A stretch of DNA of 64,000 bases from Caulobacter sp. (GCA_016125585.1 WGLL01000002.1:124001-188000), one strand, 5' to 3'; positions 1 through 9,762 are shown, counted from the first letter of the stretch. The notes: generated by a model from the sequence alone, not told the origin. A program made the numbers and translations.

Positions 1-688
1 GGAAGATCGAGGCCGCCAGCACTGCGTCGGCGTGGCCGTCGCGCACCGCCTCGACCAGATGCCGCACCTCGCCGGCCCCGCCGCTGGCGATCACCGGCAC
101 CGCCGCCGCCTCGGTCACCGCCCGCAACAGGCCGATGTCATAGCCGGTTTTGGCCCCGTCGCGGTCCATCGAGGTCAGCAGGATCTCGCCCGCGCCCTTT
201 TCCACCGCCAGGGCCGCGTAGTCGATGGCGTCGAGCCCGACATCGCGGCGGCCGCCATAGGTGAAGACGCCCCAGCCGCCGGTGTCGCGGCTCTTGGCGT
301 CGACGGCGCAGACCACCGCCTGGCTGCCGAAGGCGTCGGCCAGGCGGCTGATCAGGTCGGGGTCCTCGACCGCGGCGGTGTTGACGCTGACCTTGTCGGC
401 CCCGGCCCGCAGCAGCCGGCGGGCGTCCTCGACCGTGCGCACCCCGCCGCCGACCGAGACCGGCATGAAACAGACATCGGCGGTGCGGGCGATGACCTCG
501 AGAATGGCGCCGCGGCCCTCGCTGCTGGCGGTGATGTCGAGGAACATCAGCTCGTCGGCCCCGGCGGCGTCATAGGCCGTGGCCTGCTCCACCGGATCGC
601 CGGCGTCGCGCAGGGCCAGGAAGTTGACCCCCTTGACCACCCGGCCGTCCTTGACGTCCAGGCAGGGAATGACCCGGACCTTCAGCAT
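1..688 (-). CDS. hisF: Imidazole glycerol phosphate synthase subunit HisF (partial, C-terminus off the window)
   Basis: Cyclase half of the HisHF enzyme: it takes ammonia from HisH and turns PRFAR into imidazole glycerol phosphate and AICAR in the cytoplasm. The visible protein starts [20 protein letters not shown], the classic HisF (beta/alpha)8 opening with the catalytic Asp in [12 protein letters not shown], and continues with VSVGGGVR and the ASGGAG phosphate-binding strand. The ATG at 688 lies inside the last codons of hisA (7-nt overlap), so the two are translationally coupled. About 229 of the usual 250-260 residues are present; the C-terminus lies beyond base 1. Confidence 0.95.
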   Translation of the reverse strand, partial: MLKVRVIPCLDVKDGRVVKGVNFLALRDAGDPVEQATAYDAAGADELMFLDITASSEGRGAILEVIARTADVCFMPVSVGGGVRTVEDARRLLRAGADKVSVNTAAVEDPDLISRLADAFGSQAVVCAVDAKSRDTGGWGVFTYGGRRDVGLDAIDYAALAVEKGAGEILLTSMDRDGAKTGYDIGLLRAVTEAAAVPVIASGGAGEVRHLVEAVRDGHADAVLAASIF

Positions 689-1407
689 GCGGCGACGGTC
701 AGGGCGCGGGCCGGGTCGATGGCCCCCTCATAGAGGGAGCGGCCCAGCACGCAGCCGGCGATGGCGGCGCCCTTGCGGGCCTTGAGCAGCTCGATGTCCG
801 TGACACTGGCCACCCCGCCCGAGGCGATGACGGGAATGGAGACGGCGTCGGCCATCTCCCCGACCTGGGCGACATTGACCCCGGTCATGGCCCCGTCGCG
901 GCCGATGTCGGTGACGATCAGGGCGGCGACCCCGGCGTCCTCGAAGCGGCGGCCGAGATCGACGGCGTCCATCTGCGAGGTTTCCAGCCAGCCTTCAGTG
1001 GCGACCTTGCCGTCCCGGGCGTCGATGCCGACGGCGATCTGCTCGGGCCATTCGGCGGCGGCGGCGCGGACCAGCTCGGGATCGCGCACGGCGACGGTGC
1101 CGAGGATGACCCGCGAGACCCCGGCCTCGATCCAGGCCTCGATCTGTTTCATGTCGCGGATGCCGCCGCCCAGCTGCACCGGCAGGGAGACCGCCTGCAG
1201 GATGGCCTCGACCGCCTCGATATTGACCGCCCGGCCCTCGACCGCGCCGTTGAGGTCGACGACATGCAGCCAGGTGAAGCCCTGCTTCTGGAACTGGCCG
1301 GCCTGGTCGGCGGGCGAGGTGTTGAACACCGTTTCCTTGTTGAGGTCGCCGTGCAGCAGCCGCACGCAACGGCCGTCCTTCAGGTCGATCGCCGGGTAAA
1401 GGATCAC
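682..1407 (-). CDS. hisA: ProFAR isomerase HisA
   Basis: 1-(5-phosphoribosyl)-5-[(5-phosphoribosylamino)methylideneamino]imidazole-4-carboxamide isomerase, fourth step of histidine synthesis. The 241-residue length is typical. The start [17 protein letters not shown] carries the catalytic Asp of the AIDLKDG motif; QLGGGIR and the late IASGGV are the two phosphate-binding turns of the half-barrels, and VTDIGRDG holds the second catalytic Asp. It overlaps hisH by 4 nt upstream and hisF by 7 nt downstream, an operon read as one unit. Confidence 0.96.
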   Translation of the reverse strand: MILYPAIDLKDGRCVRLLHGDLNKETVFNTSPADQAGQFQKQGFTWLHVVDLNGAVEGRAVNIEAVEAILQAVSLPVQLGGGIRDMKQIEAWIEAGVSRVILGTVAVRDPELVRAAAAEWPEQIAVGIDARDGKVATEGWLETSQMDAVDLGRRFEDAGVAALIVTDIGRDGAMTGVNVAQVGEMADAVSIPVIASGGVASVTDIELLKARKGAAIAGCVLGRSLYEGAIDPARALTVAAC

Positions 1408-2042
1408 GCCGCATACTCCAGGAAATTGGCCAGCAGCTTCAGGCCGGCGGCTTGCGACTTCTCGGGGTGGAACTGCACCCCCATCACATTGTCACGCGAC
1501 ACCGCCGCGACGAAGGGGCCGCCGTGGTTGCTGGTGGCGGCGATGTCGCCCGGGTCGGCCGGATCGAAGACATAGCTGTGGGTGAAATACATGTGCGGGG
1601 CCGGACCCAGGCCGGCGAACAGGGCATGGGACGGAACCAAGGTGTTCCAGCCCATGTGCGGCACCTTGAAGCTCGGGTCCGACGGGGTCATGCGGCGCAC
1701 CTCGCCGGGAATCCAGCCGAGGCCGGGCGTGGGGCCGAACTCGAGCCCCTGCTGGGCCAGAAGCTGCATGCCGACGCAGACCCCGAGGAAGGGGACGGCG
1801 CGGCGCATGGCCGCCTCGGTCAGGGCCTCGATCAGGCCGTCTCGGGCGGCGAGGGCGGCCATGCAGGCGCCGAAGGCCCCGACGCCGGGCAGCAGGACGC
1901 GGTCGGCCCGGCTCACCTGTTCGGGATCGCCGGTGACCAGCACGGTCGGGGGCGAGGTCAGAGTCGCGGCGGCCTTCAGCAGGGCCTTCTCCGCCGAGCG
2001 CAGATTGCCGGACCCGTAGTCTATGAGGGCGACCGTGGTCAT
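1404..2042 (-). CDS. hisH: Imidazole glycerol phosphate synthase subunit HisH
   Basis: Class I glutamine amidotransferase subunit that feeds ammonia to HisF. The 212 residues show DYGSGNLRS at the N-terminus, the nucleophile elbow GVCVGMQLL with the catalytic Cys, and the C-terminal [10 protein letters not shown] with the His-Glu of the triad. It overlaps hisA by 4 nt. A 190-bp palindromic repeat region separates it from hisB, so the his operon may have its expression modulated at that point. Confidence 0.96.
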   Translation of the reverse strand: MTTVALIDYGSGNLRSAEKALLKAAATLTSPPTVLVTGDPEQVSRADRVLLPGVGAFGACMAALAARDGLIEALTEAAMRRAVPFLGVCVGMQLLAQQGLEFGPTPGLGWIPGEVRRMTPSDPSFKVPHMGWNTLVPSHALFAGLGPAPHMYFTHSYVFDPADPGDIAATSNHGGPFVAAVSRDNVMGVQFHPEKSQAAGLKLLANFLEYAA

Positions 2043-2072
2043 GGCCTCAAACCCGTCGTCGGCGCCCTCGAG

Positions 2073-2201
2073 CCCTTCCCCCTGGAGGGGGGAAGGGTTG
2101 GGATGGGGGTGGAGGAGGCTGGTGGCGTCACGTCCGTCTCAGTTTCATCCGGAAACACCTCCACCCCCATCCCCGGCCCTTCCCCCCTCCAGGGGGAAGG
2201 G
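2073..2201. repeat. Long inverted repeat of hairpin-forming intergenic elements (hisB/hisH gap)
   Basis: Two arms of about 43 bp (2073-2115 and 2158-2201) are near-perfect reverse complements. Each arm begins with its own small hairpin made of CCCTTCCCCC and GGGGGGAAGGG. The layout, a hairpin plus a GGATGGGGG-like tail in opposed orientation, matches the elements at 6461, 8321 and 12705. It lies within the histidine operon, where folding of the mRNA could affect the hisB/hisH ratio (inference). Confidence 0.8.
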
Positions 2202-2235
2202 AGCGCACGGCGAAGGCGGAGGTTTTGTTGGAGTC

Positions 2236-2826
2236 CTACAGCACGCCCTTGGTCGAGACCGCCTGGCCCCCGGCCTTGGGGTCGATCTCGACGGCCATGC
2301 GCAGGGCGCGGGCCAGGGCCTTGAATCCGCTTTCGGCGATGTGATGGGTATTGTCGCCGTAGAGGGTTTCCAGATGCACGCAGGCGCCCGCGTTCATGGC
2401 GAAGGCGTGGTGGAATTCCTTGAACAGCTCGGTGTCCATCTCCCCGACCTTGGGCCGCGAGAAATCGACCTTCCAGATCAGATAGGGCCGGTTGGACAGA
2501 TCCAGCGCGCAGCGGGTCAGGGTCTCGTCCATCGGGATGTAGGCGTGGCCGAAGCGGCGCACGCCCCGATACCCATCCAGCGCCTGCTTCACCGCCTGGC
2601 CCAGCACGATGCCGGTGTCCTCGACGGTGTGGTGCATGTCGATGTGCAAATCGCCCTTCGTCTCGATCTTCAGGTCGAAGCCGCCGTGGCGGGCGAAGCT
2701 TTCCAGCATGTGGTCGTAGAAGCCGATGCCGGTCGAGATGGTCGCGGCGCCGGTCCCGTCGAGATCGATCCAGACCTTGATCTGCGTCTCTTTGGTGTCG
2801 CGGGTGATCTCTGCGGTGCGATTCAT
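2236..2826 (-). CDS. hisB: Imidazoleglycerol-phosphate dehydratase HisB (monofunctional)
   Basis: Mn-dependent dehydration of imidazole glycerol phosphate to imidazole acetol phosphate. The 196 residues match the monofunctional family. Visible signatures are [15 protein letters not shown], the metal-binding [11 protein letters not shown], and the second His cluster [15 protein letters not shown] with [12 protein letters not shown]. No HAD-type histidinol-phosphatase domain is fused. Its start overlaps the stop of the upstream PfkB-family kinase by 4 nt. Confidence 0.96.
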   Translation of the reverse strand: MNRTAEITRDTKETQIKVWIDLDGTGAATISTGIGFYDHMLESFARHGGFDLKIETKGDLHIDMHHTVEDTGIVLGQAVKQALDGYRGVRRFGHAYIPMDETLTRCALDLSNRPYLIWKVDFSRPKVGEMDTELFKEFHHAFAMNAGACVHLETLYGDNTHHIAESGFKALARALRMAVEIDPKAGGQAVSTKGVL

Positions 2827-3818
2827 TTCAGCAATCCCCTGGCGATCGCCAGATCCTTCAGACTGACCATCGGCCGCGGGCCATAGTGGCTGATGACCTC
2901 GGCCGCGGCCATGGAGCCCAGCCGGCCGCAGATCTCGAAGTCCAGGCCCCTGGCCATGCCGAACAGGAAGCCGGCGGCGTACTGGTCGCCGGCCCCGGTG
3001 GTGTCGACCACCTTGTCGACCGGATCGGCGGCGATGAGGTGAAGCCGGTCGCCGGCCAGGATGACCGAACCCTGCTCGCCGCGGGTGATGGCGCTGACCC
3101 GGGTGATGGCGGCCAGCTTGGCGGCGGCGAGATCGAAGTCGTCGGTCTCGAACAGCGCCTTGACCTCGGCTTCATTGGCGAAGACCACGTCGGCCTGGTC
3201 CTGGATGAAGCCGAGCAGCTCGCCGCGGTGGCGCTCGACGACGAAGGCGTCCGACAGGGTGATGGCGATCAGCTGGCCGGCGCCATGGGCCAGGGCGGCG
3301 GCCTTGGCGAAGGCGCGGCGGGCCTCGCTGGGGTCGAACAGATAGCCTTCCAGATAGACGATGGCCGACCGCTCGATGATCTCGACCGGCACGTCGGCGG
3401 CGGTCAGCTCGGTCGAGGCGCCCAGATAGGTGCACATGGTCCGCTGGCCGTCGGGGGTGACGTTGATCAGGCAGCGGGCCGTGGCCGGGCCGCCGGTCAG
3501 GGCCGGGGTGTCGAAATGCACGCCGATGGCCCGCATGTCATGGGCGAAGACGTCGCCCAGCTGGTCATCGGCCACCTTGCCCAGATAGGCGGCGCGCCCG
3601 CCGAGGCTGGCGATGCCGGCGATGGTGTTGCCGGCCGAGCCGCCGCTGGTCTCCATGCCCGCCGCCATGCGACCGTAGAGGTCGACGCCGCGCGCCTCGT
3701 CGATCAGCTGCATCGAGCCCTTGGTCAGGTTCTCGCTGACCAGGAAGGCCTCCTCGGCCGGGGCGATGACGTCGACGATGGCGTTGCCGATGGCGGCGAC
3801 GTCGTAATGGGCGGTCAT
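2823..3818 (-). CDS. PfkB-family carbohydrate/nucleoside kinase (adenosine kinase-type)
   Basis: ATP-dependent kinase of the ribokinase fold; alphaproteobacterial homologues are usually called adenosine kinase, but the substrate cannot be proved here. The 331 residues carry the N-terminal GNAIVDV, the dinucleotide-type [17 protein letters not shown] substrate lid, and the C-terminal [18 protein letters not shown] with the catalytic Asp and anion hole. I use the ATG at 3818 (MTAHYD) because homology starts there; the open frame extends upstream without recognisable sequence. It is the first gene of the his cluster and overlaps hisB by 4 nt. A divergent ATP-grasp gene starts 130 bp away. Confidence 0.85.
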   Translation of the reverse strand: MTAHYDVAAIGNAIVDVIAPAEEAFLVSENLTKGSMQLIDEARGVDLYGRMAAGMETSGGSAGNTIAGIASLGGRAAYLGKVADDQLGDVFAHDMRAIGVHFDTPALTGGPATARCLINVTPDGQRTMCTYLGASTELTAADVPVEIIERSAIVYLEGYLFDPSEARRAFAKAAALAHGAGQLIAITLSDAFVVERHRGELLGFIQDQADVVFANEAEVKALFETDDFDLAAAKLAAITRVSAITRGEQGSVILAGDRLHLIAADPVDKVVDTTGAGDQYAAGFLFGMARGLDFEICGRLGSMAAAEVISHYGPRPMVSLKDLAIARGLLK

Positions 3819-3948
3819 GGGCGGGCGGTCTTTCGCGAAAGCAGTCCGGCGCTCGTTACAGGAGGCGGGGCGCTTGGGCAACGCGGGCGGCATGGCGAGG
3901 GCGCCCGGCTCTGATGACGCCGGCCCCGCGACCGCGTAGAGCAGCGGC

Positions 3949-4800
3949 ATGCAGGTCGCCATTCTCACCCCCGCCGCCGACGAGACCCTCTATCAGACGA
4001 TGTGGCCCGACTGGTTCGCCCGGCTGGAGGCCGGTCTGGCGGGCTCGGGCGTCGCCGCCGTCGCCCACGACTGGACCCGGCCGCTGGAGGCCCCGGTGGA
4101 TGCGGTGCTGCCGATGCTGGCCTGGGGCTATCACCGGAAGCCCGAGGCGTGGCTGGCGCGGCTGCAGGCCTTCGAGGCGGCGGGTCAGCGGATGATCAAT
4201 CCGGCCGGGGTGCTGCGCTGGAACAGCGACAAGGCCTATCTGGCCGAGCTCGGCGCCAGCGGCGCGCCGGTCGTGCCGACGATCAGCGTCGAGACCCTCA
4301 CCGCCGACGCCGTCGCGGCGGCCCGGGAGGCCTTCGGCTGCCTGGCGGTGATCGCCAAGCCGCGAATCAGCGGCGGCTCTCACCAGACGGTCAAGCTGCT
4401 GCCCGAGGATGGGCTCGACGCCGCCCCGACCGGGCCGGCCCTGATCCAGCCCTTCCTGCCGGCGGTCGGCGGCGAGGGGGAGATTTCGCTGCTCTATTTC
4501 GACGGCGTCTTCAGCCATGCGGTGACCAAGGTGGCGGCGCGCGGGGATTTCCGGGTGCAGCCGCAGTTCGGCGGCCGGGTGTCGCGGGTCAAACCCTGGC
4601 CGGGGGCGCTGGAGACGGCGGACGCCATTCTGGCCGCCGTCCCGCCCCTGACCTATGCCCGAGTCGACCTGCTGCGCGGCCTGGACGGGACGTTGCAGCT
4701 GATGGAGCTGGAGGCCATCGAGCCGGACCTGTTCCTGACCTGGGCCCCCAAGGGCGCCGGTCGGTTCGGGGCGGCGGTGAAGGCCGCCCTCAGCGGCTGA
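3949..4800 (+). CDS. ATP-grasp domain protein (DcsG/glutathione synthetase-like fold)
   Basis: A 283-residue stand-alone ATP-grasp enzyme. Visible are the MINPAGVLRWNSDKAYL segment, the ATP-lysine region IAKPRISGGSHQTVKL, and the C-terminal metal-binding QLMELEAIEPDLFLTW with two acidic ligands. Such proteins join a carboxylate to an amine or thiol using ATP through an acyl phosphate; the substrate is unknown. Overall shape recalls the DcsG-like ligases and prokaryotic glutathione synthetases. It is divergent from the kinase/his operon, and its end overlaps the convergent lipoprotein gene by 11 nt. Confidence 0.75.
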   Translation: MQVAILTPAADETLYQTMWPDWFARLEAGLAGSGVAAVAHDWTRPLEAPVDAVLPMLAWGYHRKPEAWLARLQAFEAAGQRMINPAGVLRWNSDKAYLAELGASGAPVVPTISVETLTADAVAAAREAFGCLAVIAKPRISGGSHQTVKLLPEDGLDAAPTGPALIQPFLPAVGGEGEISLLYFDGVFSHAVTKVAARGDFRVQPQFGGRVSRVKPWPGALETADAILAAVPPLTYARVDLLRGLDGTLQLMELEAIEPDLFLTWAPKGAGRFGAAVKAALSG

Positions 4801-5530
4801 AGACCAGGCAGGCCGCCGGCGGCCGGCCCTCGCGGCGGCCGAAATCGACCCCGGTCAGGGTCAGCAGGCCATCGGCCCCGATGGCGGCCTTGCCGGTGAG
4901 GACAGCGTCGCCGGCGATGCTGTTGCCGCCGGTCGTGGTCATGGCCAGGGCGCCGGTGGCCGGGTCGAACCGGTAGTCGCCCCAGTAGTCGACATAGGTC
5001 TCGAACGGCGTCCAGGTGACGTTGAACCGGCCCTCGGTGGTGAACTTCAGCTCCCGCAAGGGCGGCGAGGTGAGCGGACAGTCCGCGCTCCCGACCTCTT
5101 TCCAGGTTCCCGAAAGGCTGATGGCGTCGGCGGCGATGACGGTGAAGCTGGCCTTCGCCCGACCGCCGCCGATGGCCCCGGAAACCTCGACGACGGTTCC
5201 GGGATTGACCGCCTTGCCGACCCGCAGCCCGGCCCCGTCGCTGGCGAAGTCGATGGCCGGATCGGAGGCCTTCCAGTCGCGGACGCAGGCGGCGGGAATG
5301 AAGGTCTCCGCCCCGGGATAGTCGCCCGCCTTCCAGACGCTGACCTTCAGATCGCCGCCCTGCCGGGCCGGCAGGGGGCCGATGCTGAGCCAGTAGTGGC
5401 CTGCCGTGGCCTCCGAGCAGTCGGGGCGGGCCTTGGCGGCGAGCGGACCGGCGTTGGGGGACGATGCGGGCGGGGTGGCGCAGGCGACGAGGGCGAGGGC
5501 GGCGGTCAGGGCGGTCAGGACGCGGATCAA
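4790..5530 (-). CDS. Putative lipoprotein with a C-terminal META/HslJ-like beta domain
   Basis: I choose a TTG start at 5530, preceded by GGAG about 9 nt upstream, giving 246 residues. The protein then begins with a short positive stretch, a hydrophobic core and the lipobox LVAC near residue 18, so it should be exported and lipidated. The last 90 residues (WKEVGSADCPL onward) look like a small beta-rich domain ending in a Cys-containing strand, reminiscent of META-type domains; this is a weak guess. No enzymatic motif is seen. It converges on the ATP-grasp gene. Confidence 0.6.
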   Translation of the reverse strand: MIRVLTALTAALALVACATPPASSPNAGPLAAKARPDCSEATAGHYWLSIGPLPARQGGDLKVSVWKAGDYPGAETFIPAACVRDWKASDPAIDFASDGAGLRVGKAVNPGTVVEVSGAIGGGRAKASFTVIAADAISLSGTWKEVGSADCPLTSPPLRELKFTTEGRFNVTWTPFETYVDYWGDYRFDPATGALAMTTTGGNSIAGDAVLTGKAAIGADGLLTLTGVDFGRREGRPPAACLVFSR

Positions 5531-5605
5531 GACGGGGTCTCCGGATGAAGGACCAGAATGTCGCCGGACGCCGGGCGCGGCAATGGGCCCGCCGCCCTCC
5601 TCTTC

Positions 5606-5738
5606 CGTCATCCCGGAAGGCAGCGAAGCGGGCTGTCCGGGATCCCGGGGTGGAGGATCCGGCTATCGAAGGCGGCCTTGCGGCCGGCGCGCTGCAACCT
5701 CTGGGTCCCGGCTCGCCCTGCGGGCGTCCGGGATGACG
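5606..5738. repeat. Inverted repeat, CGTCATCCCGG family
   Basis: The arms CGTCATCCCGG (5606-5616) and CCGGGATGACG (5728-5738) enclose further complementary segments (GATCCCGGGG, TGGGTCCCGG). The 38 bp at 5701-5738 recur exactly, reverse-complemented, at 61072-61109. It fills the gap between the lipoprotein gene and nth, and has no coding signal. Confidence 0.8.
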
Positions 5739-5762
5739 GGAAGGGGGGGCGAGCCTCGCCCC

Positions 5763-6446
5763 CTATCCGCCGATGAACAGTTCGCACGACGGGCAGAGCT
5801 CCGCGATCGGGCAGGTCTGGCACTTTGGCTTGCGGGCCAGGCAGACATAGCGGCCATGCAGGATCAGCCAGTGGTGGGCGCGGGTCAGGTAGGGTTCGGG
5901 CACCACGGCCATCAGATCGGCCTCGACCGCGTCCGGGGTCTTGCCGGCCGACAGTTTCAGGCGGTGGGCGACGCGGAAGACATGGGTGTCGACGGCGATG
6001 GCCGGCTCGATGCCCAGTTCGTTGAGCACCACGCTGGCGGTCTTGCGACCAACCCCGGGCAGGGCCTGGAGGGCCTCGCGGTTCAGCGGCGTCTGGCCGC
6101 CGTGCTGCTCCAGGATGATGCGGCTTAGCTCGATGACGTTCCTGGCCTTGTTGCGGAACAGGCCAATGGAATTGATCAGCGGGATCAGGCCATCGACGCC
6201 GAGATCGAACATCGCCCGCGGGGTGTCGGCGACAGCGAACAGCTTCTCGGTGGCCTTGTTGACCTGCACGTCGGTGGCCTGGGCCGACAGGGCGACGGCG
6301 ACCACCAGGGTGAAGGGGCTGTTGAAATGCAGCTCGGTCTTCGGGTCGTCCGACAGGGTGGCGAAATGGTCGAACAGCTCGGCGACGCGGGCGCGCTCCT
6401 TCGGCGGGATGCGCTTCTTGCGGACGGGCGTCTTCTTCACAGCCAT
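5763..6446 (-). CDS. nth: Endonuclease III (bifunctional DNA glycosylase/AP lyase)
   Basis: Base-excision repair of oxidised pyrimidines. The 227 residues carry LLSAQATD-type sequence (VALSAQATDVQVN), the helix-hairpin-helix LPGVGRKTASVVL with the catalytic Lys, the catalytic Asp in AVDTHVFR, and a C-terminal [4Fe-4S] loop with cysteines at 202, 209, 212 and 218 (C-x6-C-x2-C-x5-C). The lysine-rich N-terminus is common in alphaproteobacterial Nth. It is flanked on both sides by palindromic repeats and appears monocistronic. Confidence 0.96.
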   Translation of the reverse strand: MAVKKTPVRKKRIPPKERARVAELFDHFATLSDDPKTELHFNSPFTLVVAVALSAQATDVQVNKATEKLFAVADTPRAMFDLGVDGLIPLINSIGLFRNKARNVIELSRIILEQHGGQTPLNREALQALPGVGRKTASVVLNELGIEPAIAVDTHVFRVAHRLKLSAGKTPDAVEADLMAVVPEPYLTRAHHWLILHGRYVCLARKPKCQTCPIAELCPSCELFIGG

Positions 6447-6460
6447 GCGACGCCCATAGC

Positions 6461-6609
6461 AACCTTCTCCCTGAGGGAGAAGGAGGGGCCCGCCGCGCAG
6501 CGGGGGGAGGATGAGGGGTTACGGGGCTGGAAGGTCGGGCAATGCCTTCGGGCGTAAACCCTCACCCGGCCCCGCTTTGCGAGGCCGACCTCTCCCTCAG
6601 GGAGAGGTT
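6461..6609. repeat. Paired palindromic intergenic repeat (nth/lysK gap)
   Basis: The left arm starts CCTTCTCCCTGAGGGAGAAGG and the right arm ends CTCTCCCTCAGGGAGAGG, each a hairpin with a short loop. Between them lie GGATGAGGGGTTA and AACCCTCACCC, also complementary. It is the same two-hairpin architecture as at 8321-8481 and 12705-12895, in mirror orientation. Confidence 0.8.
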
Positions 6610-8263
6610 AGCCCAGTTTCTCGTCGATCAGGGCGATGGTGCGGGGCAGGCCGAAGATCGCCGCAAAGCTGCCGAACCGCGGGCCCTGGCTCTGGCCGAG
6701 CAGGACCTCGTAGAGAGCCTGGAACCACGAGCGCAGTGGCTCGAACCCGGCGTCGTTGCCGGCCGAATAGACCTCGTTCTGGATCAGCTCGGCGTCGACG
6801 CATTCGGCCGGCAGGGCGGCCAGCCGGGCCCGCAGGTCGAGCATGGCGGCGCGTTCCTGATCGGTCGGGGCGCGGAAGGCCTTGTTGGGTTTGACGAAGT
6901 CCTCGTAATAGTTGATCGCAAACCCGGCCAGCCGGTCGAGCAGCGGATAGTCCTCCGCCGTGGCGCCCGGGATATACCGGCTCAGGAAGCCCCAGAGGAT
7001 AGCCTTGTCGGAGGCGTCGGCGGCCGAGACCACATTCAGCATCAGGCTGAAGCTGACCGGCGACCCGCTCTGCGGCGGGCGGCCGGTGTGGACGTGCCAG
7101 ACGGGGTTGTTGATCTGCTGGGCGGGCTCCTGGCGCTGGTAGGCGTCGAGCTGCTGCAGATATTCGTCGGAGGCCTTGGGGATGACGTCGAAATAGAGCT
7201 TCTTCGCCGACTTGGGGCTCTGGAAGACATAATAGGCCAGGCTCTCGGGCGCACCATAGCGCAGCCACTCGTCCATGGTCAGGCCATTGCCCTTGGTCTT
7301 GGAGATCTTCTGACCCTGTTCGTCGAGGAACAGTTCGTAGTTGAAGCCTTCCGGCGGAATGCCGCCCAGCGCCTTGCAGATCTGGTTGGAGGCCTTGACC
7401 GAGTCGATCAGGTCCTTGCCGCTCATCTCGTAGTCGATGCCCAGCGCCGTCCAGCGCATCGCCCAGTCGGGCTTCCACTGCATCTTCACATGGCCGCCGG
7501 TGACCGGCACCTCGATGCGGCTGCCGTCCTCGTCCTCGACGACAATGGTCCCCCTGGCGACGTTGCGCTCAAGAGTCGGAACCTGCAGCACCCGGCCGGT
7601 GGTCGGGCTGATCGGCAGGAAGGGCGAATAGGTGGCCCGGCGCTCCTCGCCCAGCGTCGGCAGCATGACCTTCTGGATGGCGTCATAGCGCTCCAGCGCG
7701 ATCAGCAGGGTCTCGTCGAAACGGCCCGATCGGTAGCAGTCGGTCGAGGAGACGAACTCATACTCAAAGCCGAACCCGTCGAGGAAGGCGCAGAGCCGGG
7801 CGTTGTTGTGGGCCCCGAAGCTCTCATGGGTGCCGAAGGGGTCGCGGACCACGGTCAGCGGCTTGCCCATGTCCTCTTCCAGCATCGCCTGGTTGGGCAG
7901 GTTGGGGGCGACCTTGCGCAGGCCGTCCATGTCGTCGCTGAAGCTGATCAGGCGGGTGGGAATGGCGTCGCCGGTCAGGGCGCGGAAGGCGGCGCGGACC
8001 ATGGTGGTGCGGGCCACTTCCTGAAAGGTGCCCAGGTGCGGCAGGCCGGAGGGACCATAGCCGGTCTCCAGGATCACCGGCCGGGCCAGGGCCGGCAGGG
8101 CGGCGACGGCCTCGGCGGCCTTGCCCGAATTGATCAGGGTCGCGGCCAGGTCGCGCTCGGCGTCGCTCAGCCGGATGCGCAGGACGCGGGCGAGCAGGTT
8201 GCGCGCCTGTTCGAACGGCCAGGCCTTGGCGTCGCGGGCGAGGGGAGAGAGACCTTCAAACAT
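6608..8263 (-). CDS. lysK: Lysyl-tRNA synthetase, class I
   Basis: Charges tRNA-Lys. It is the archaeal-type class I enzyme, which many alphaproteobacteria use instead of class II LysS. The HIGH-equivalent sits in GPSGLPHLGTFQE and the KMSKS-equivalent in KISKTKGNGLTMDEW. Start chosen at 8263 (MFEGLSPLARDAKAWPF), giving 551 residues as expected for the family; the open frame upstream is repeat sequence. It stands alone between two palindromic repeat blocks. Confidence 0.94.
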   Translation of the reverse strand: MFEGLSPLARDAKAWPFEQARNLLARVLRIRLSDAERDLAATLINSGKAAEAVAALPALARPVILETGYGPSGLPHLGTFQEVARTTMVRAAFRALTGDAIPTRLISFSDDMDGLRKVAPNLPNQAMLEEDMGKPLTVVRDPFGTHESFGAHNNARLCAFLDGFGFEYEFVSSTDCYRSGRFDETLLIALERYDAIQKVMLPTLGEERRATYSPFLPISPTTGRVLQVPTLERNVARGTIVVEDEDGSRIEVPVTGGHVKMQWKPDWAMRWTALGIDYEMSGKDLIDSVKASNQICKALGGIPPEGFNYELFLDEQGQKISKTKGNGLTMDEWLRYGAPESLAYYVFQSPKSAKKLYFDVIPKASDEYLQQLDAYQRQEPAQQINNPVWHVHTGRPPQSGSPVSFSLMLNVVSAADASDKAILWGFLSRYIPGATAEDYPLLDRLAGFAINYYEDFVKPNKAFRAPTDQERAAMLDLRARLAALPAECVDAELIQNEVYSAGNDAGFEPLRSWFQALYEVLLGQSQGPRFGSFAAIFGLPRTIALIDEKLG

Positions 8264-8320
8264 GGCTGGGCGATTAGGCGCTGGGGGGCTGCGGGTCAAT
8301 GATTTCGCGGCGCGCGGCAT

Positions 8321-8481
8321 CCTTCTCCCCTTGGGGAAAAACTTACTCGGCGAAGGCGACGAAAGAGGGGTCGCAGGGGTCCTTAAGGCTTTGGCGGCCC
8401 AGACCACTGATGGCGGCTTTGAGAGTCTTCGACCCCTCATCCGAGCCTTTCGGGCCCACCTTCTCCCCCAAGGGGAGAAGG
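8321..8481. repeat. Paired palindromic intergenic repeat (lysK/HAD gap)
   Basis: The left half begins CCTTCTCCCCTTGGGG. The right half ends with a hairpin of TTCTCCCC and GGGGAGAA at 8461-8480. The inner parts AGAGGGGTCGC and GACCCCTCATCC are also complementary. Same family as 6461-6609 and 12705-12895; no gene in this gap. Confidence 0.8.
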
Positions 8482-8490
8482 AACTGATTT

Positions 8491-9159
8491 CTAAAGGGTC
8501 CGGAATAGCGCTCCGGCCTCGGCCCAGCTCTCGACGATCCGCGCCGCGCCGGCCTGCCGCAGCCCGGCCTCCGCCCGCTGGTCGAGGTGGCCGCCGCCGG
8601 TGAAGCCCCAGACGGTCATGCCGGCGGCGCGGGCCGAGCGGACGCCGTTGACGCTGTCCTCGATGGCCAGGCAGCGGGCGGGATCGGCGCCCAGGGCGGC
8701 GGCGGCGTGAAGGTAGATGTCGGGGTTCGGCTTGCCGTGGGCGACGAGGTCGGCGGAGTAGATGTGCGGGTCGAAGTGAAGATCGAGGCCGACCTTGGCC
8801 AGCTTGCGGGCGAGGGCCTCGGCGTCGGAGCTGCTGGCCACGGCCTTTGGGAGGGACACGGCGGCGACCGCCTCATGGGCCCCGGCGACGCACTGCAGCC
8901 GCTCGTCACAGGCGATGCGGCTGAGGCCGCGGACGGTGGCCAGGAAATCGCCGGGCAGGGGCAGGTTCAGTTTCTCGCGGCATTCGGCGTCGAGGGCGGC
9001 GACATAGGTGCGCTCATGCATGCCCATGAAGCGGCTGCGGTAATCGTGGGGATCGTAGGTCAGGCCGATGCGGCCGAGAACCTCCATCTCGATGGCGTGA
9101 TAGATGACCTCGGAATCGATCAGAACGCCGTCGGCGTCGAACAGGATGGCGTCATACAT
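8491..9159 (-). CDS. HAD-superfamily phosphatase (beta-phosphoglucomutase/GS-like subfamily IA)
   Basis: The 222 residues have all four HAD motifs: DADGVLIDSE near the N-terminus (nucleophile and acid Asp), the SSS of motif II at VASSSD, Lys in GKPNPDIYLHAA (motif III) and the acidic pair IEDSVNG (motif IV). A helical cap lies between motifs I and II. It acts on a small phosphorylated metabolite, probably a sugar phosphate; the specificity cannot be read. It is transcribed alone. Confidence 0.85.
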   Translation of the reverse strand: MYDAILFDADGVLIDSEVIYHAIEMEVLGRIGLTYDPHDYRSRFMGMHERTYVAALDAECREKLNLPLPGDFLATVRGLSRIACDERLQCVAGAHEAVAAVSLPKAVASSSDAEALARKLAKVGLDLHFDPHIYSADLVAHGKPNPDIYLHAAAALGADPARCLAIEDSVNGVRSARAAGMTVWGFTGGGHLDQRAEAGLRQAGAARIVESWAEAGALFRTL

Positions 9160-9246
9160 GGCCGGGGTTTAGCCGACCTCCGGCGGGGCGCAAGTCAGAC
9201 CCGGTTGCGCTTTGTAACCGGGCCGCCGGCAAGGACCGGGCCGGCG

Positions 9247-9762
9247 CTAGCGCGTCGCCGCCACGCTCTCGCGGCGCAGGGCCTTGAGGGCCCGGGTCAT
9301 GTCGGCCTTCATCGCCTCGCGGGTCAGCATGGCCGGGATCGGATAGGGGGAGGTGGCGCGGTTGGTGTAGGTGACCCGGGTGCCGCCGTTCTGCAGCGGC
9401 GTCAGGCGCCATTCCCCCTCGCACAGCTTCACGTCGCCGCCGGTGCAGCGAAAGGTGATGCGGCGGACCGGCTCGTATTCGGAGCGGAACACCGAGCGGA
9501 TCTTCGGCACGAAGGGCGGCCGCACGACCATCTCGCGGACATCCCAGCTGTCGTCCTCGGCCCGGTCCAGCACCCGGCAGCTTTCGACATTGGGGGCCAT
9601 CCGGCTGGCCAGGCGGCAGTCGCGGATCACCGCCCAGACCACGGCCGGCGGGGCGTCGATGTCGACCCGGCCGCGGGCCACGCCGGCGGTCCCCTCGGGA
9701 TCGGGGGCGACATCCGCGAAGACTCCGCTCGCGGCGACGGCCAGGATCAGGGCTGTCCGCAT
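9247..9762 (-). CDS. Exported SRPBCC/START-fold protein (polyketide cyclase-dehydrase-like)
   Basis: 171 residues with a signal peptide in the first ~17 residues (MRTALILAVAASGVFA) followed by an SRPBCC fold: VDIDAPPAVVWAVIRDC, then alternating strands and a long C-terminal amphipathic helix (AMLTREAMKADMTRALKAL). Family members bind hydrophobic ligands in a deep cavity. Export to the periplasm is an inference from the leader. No enzymatic residues can be assigned. Confidence 0.65.
   Translation of the reverse strand: MRTALILAVAASGVFADVAPDPEGTAGVARGRVDIDAPPAVVWAVIRDCRLASRMAPNVESCRVLDRAEDDSWDVREMVVRPPFVPKIRSVFRSEYEPVRRITFRCTGGDVKLCEGEWRLTPLQNGGTRVTYTNRATSPYPIPAMLTREAMKADMTRALKALRRESVAATR

Noticed and set aside
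5828..5850. Sigma-54 promoter (TGGCAC...TTGC) near nth
   Set aside because: The spacing between the two halves is 6 nt instead of 5 and it lies inside the nth coding region.
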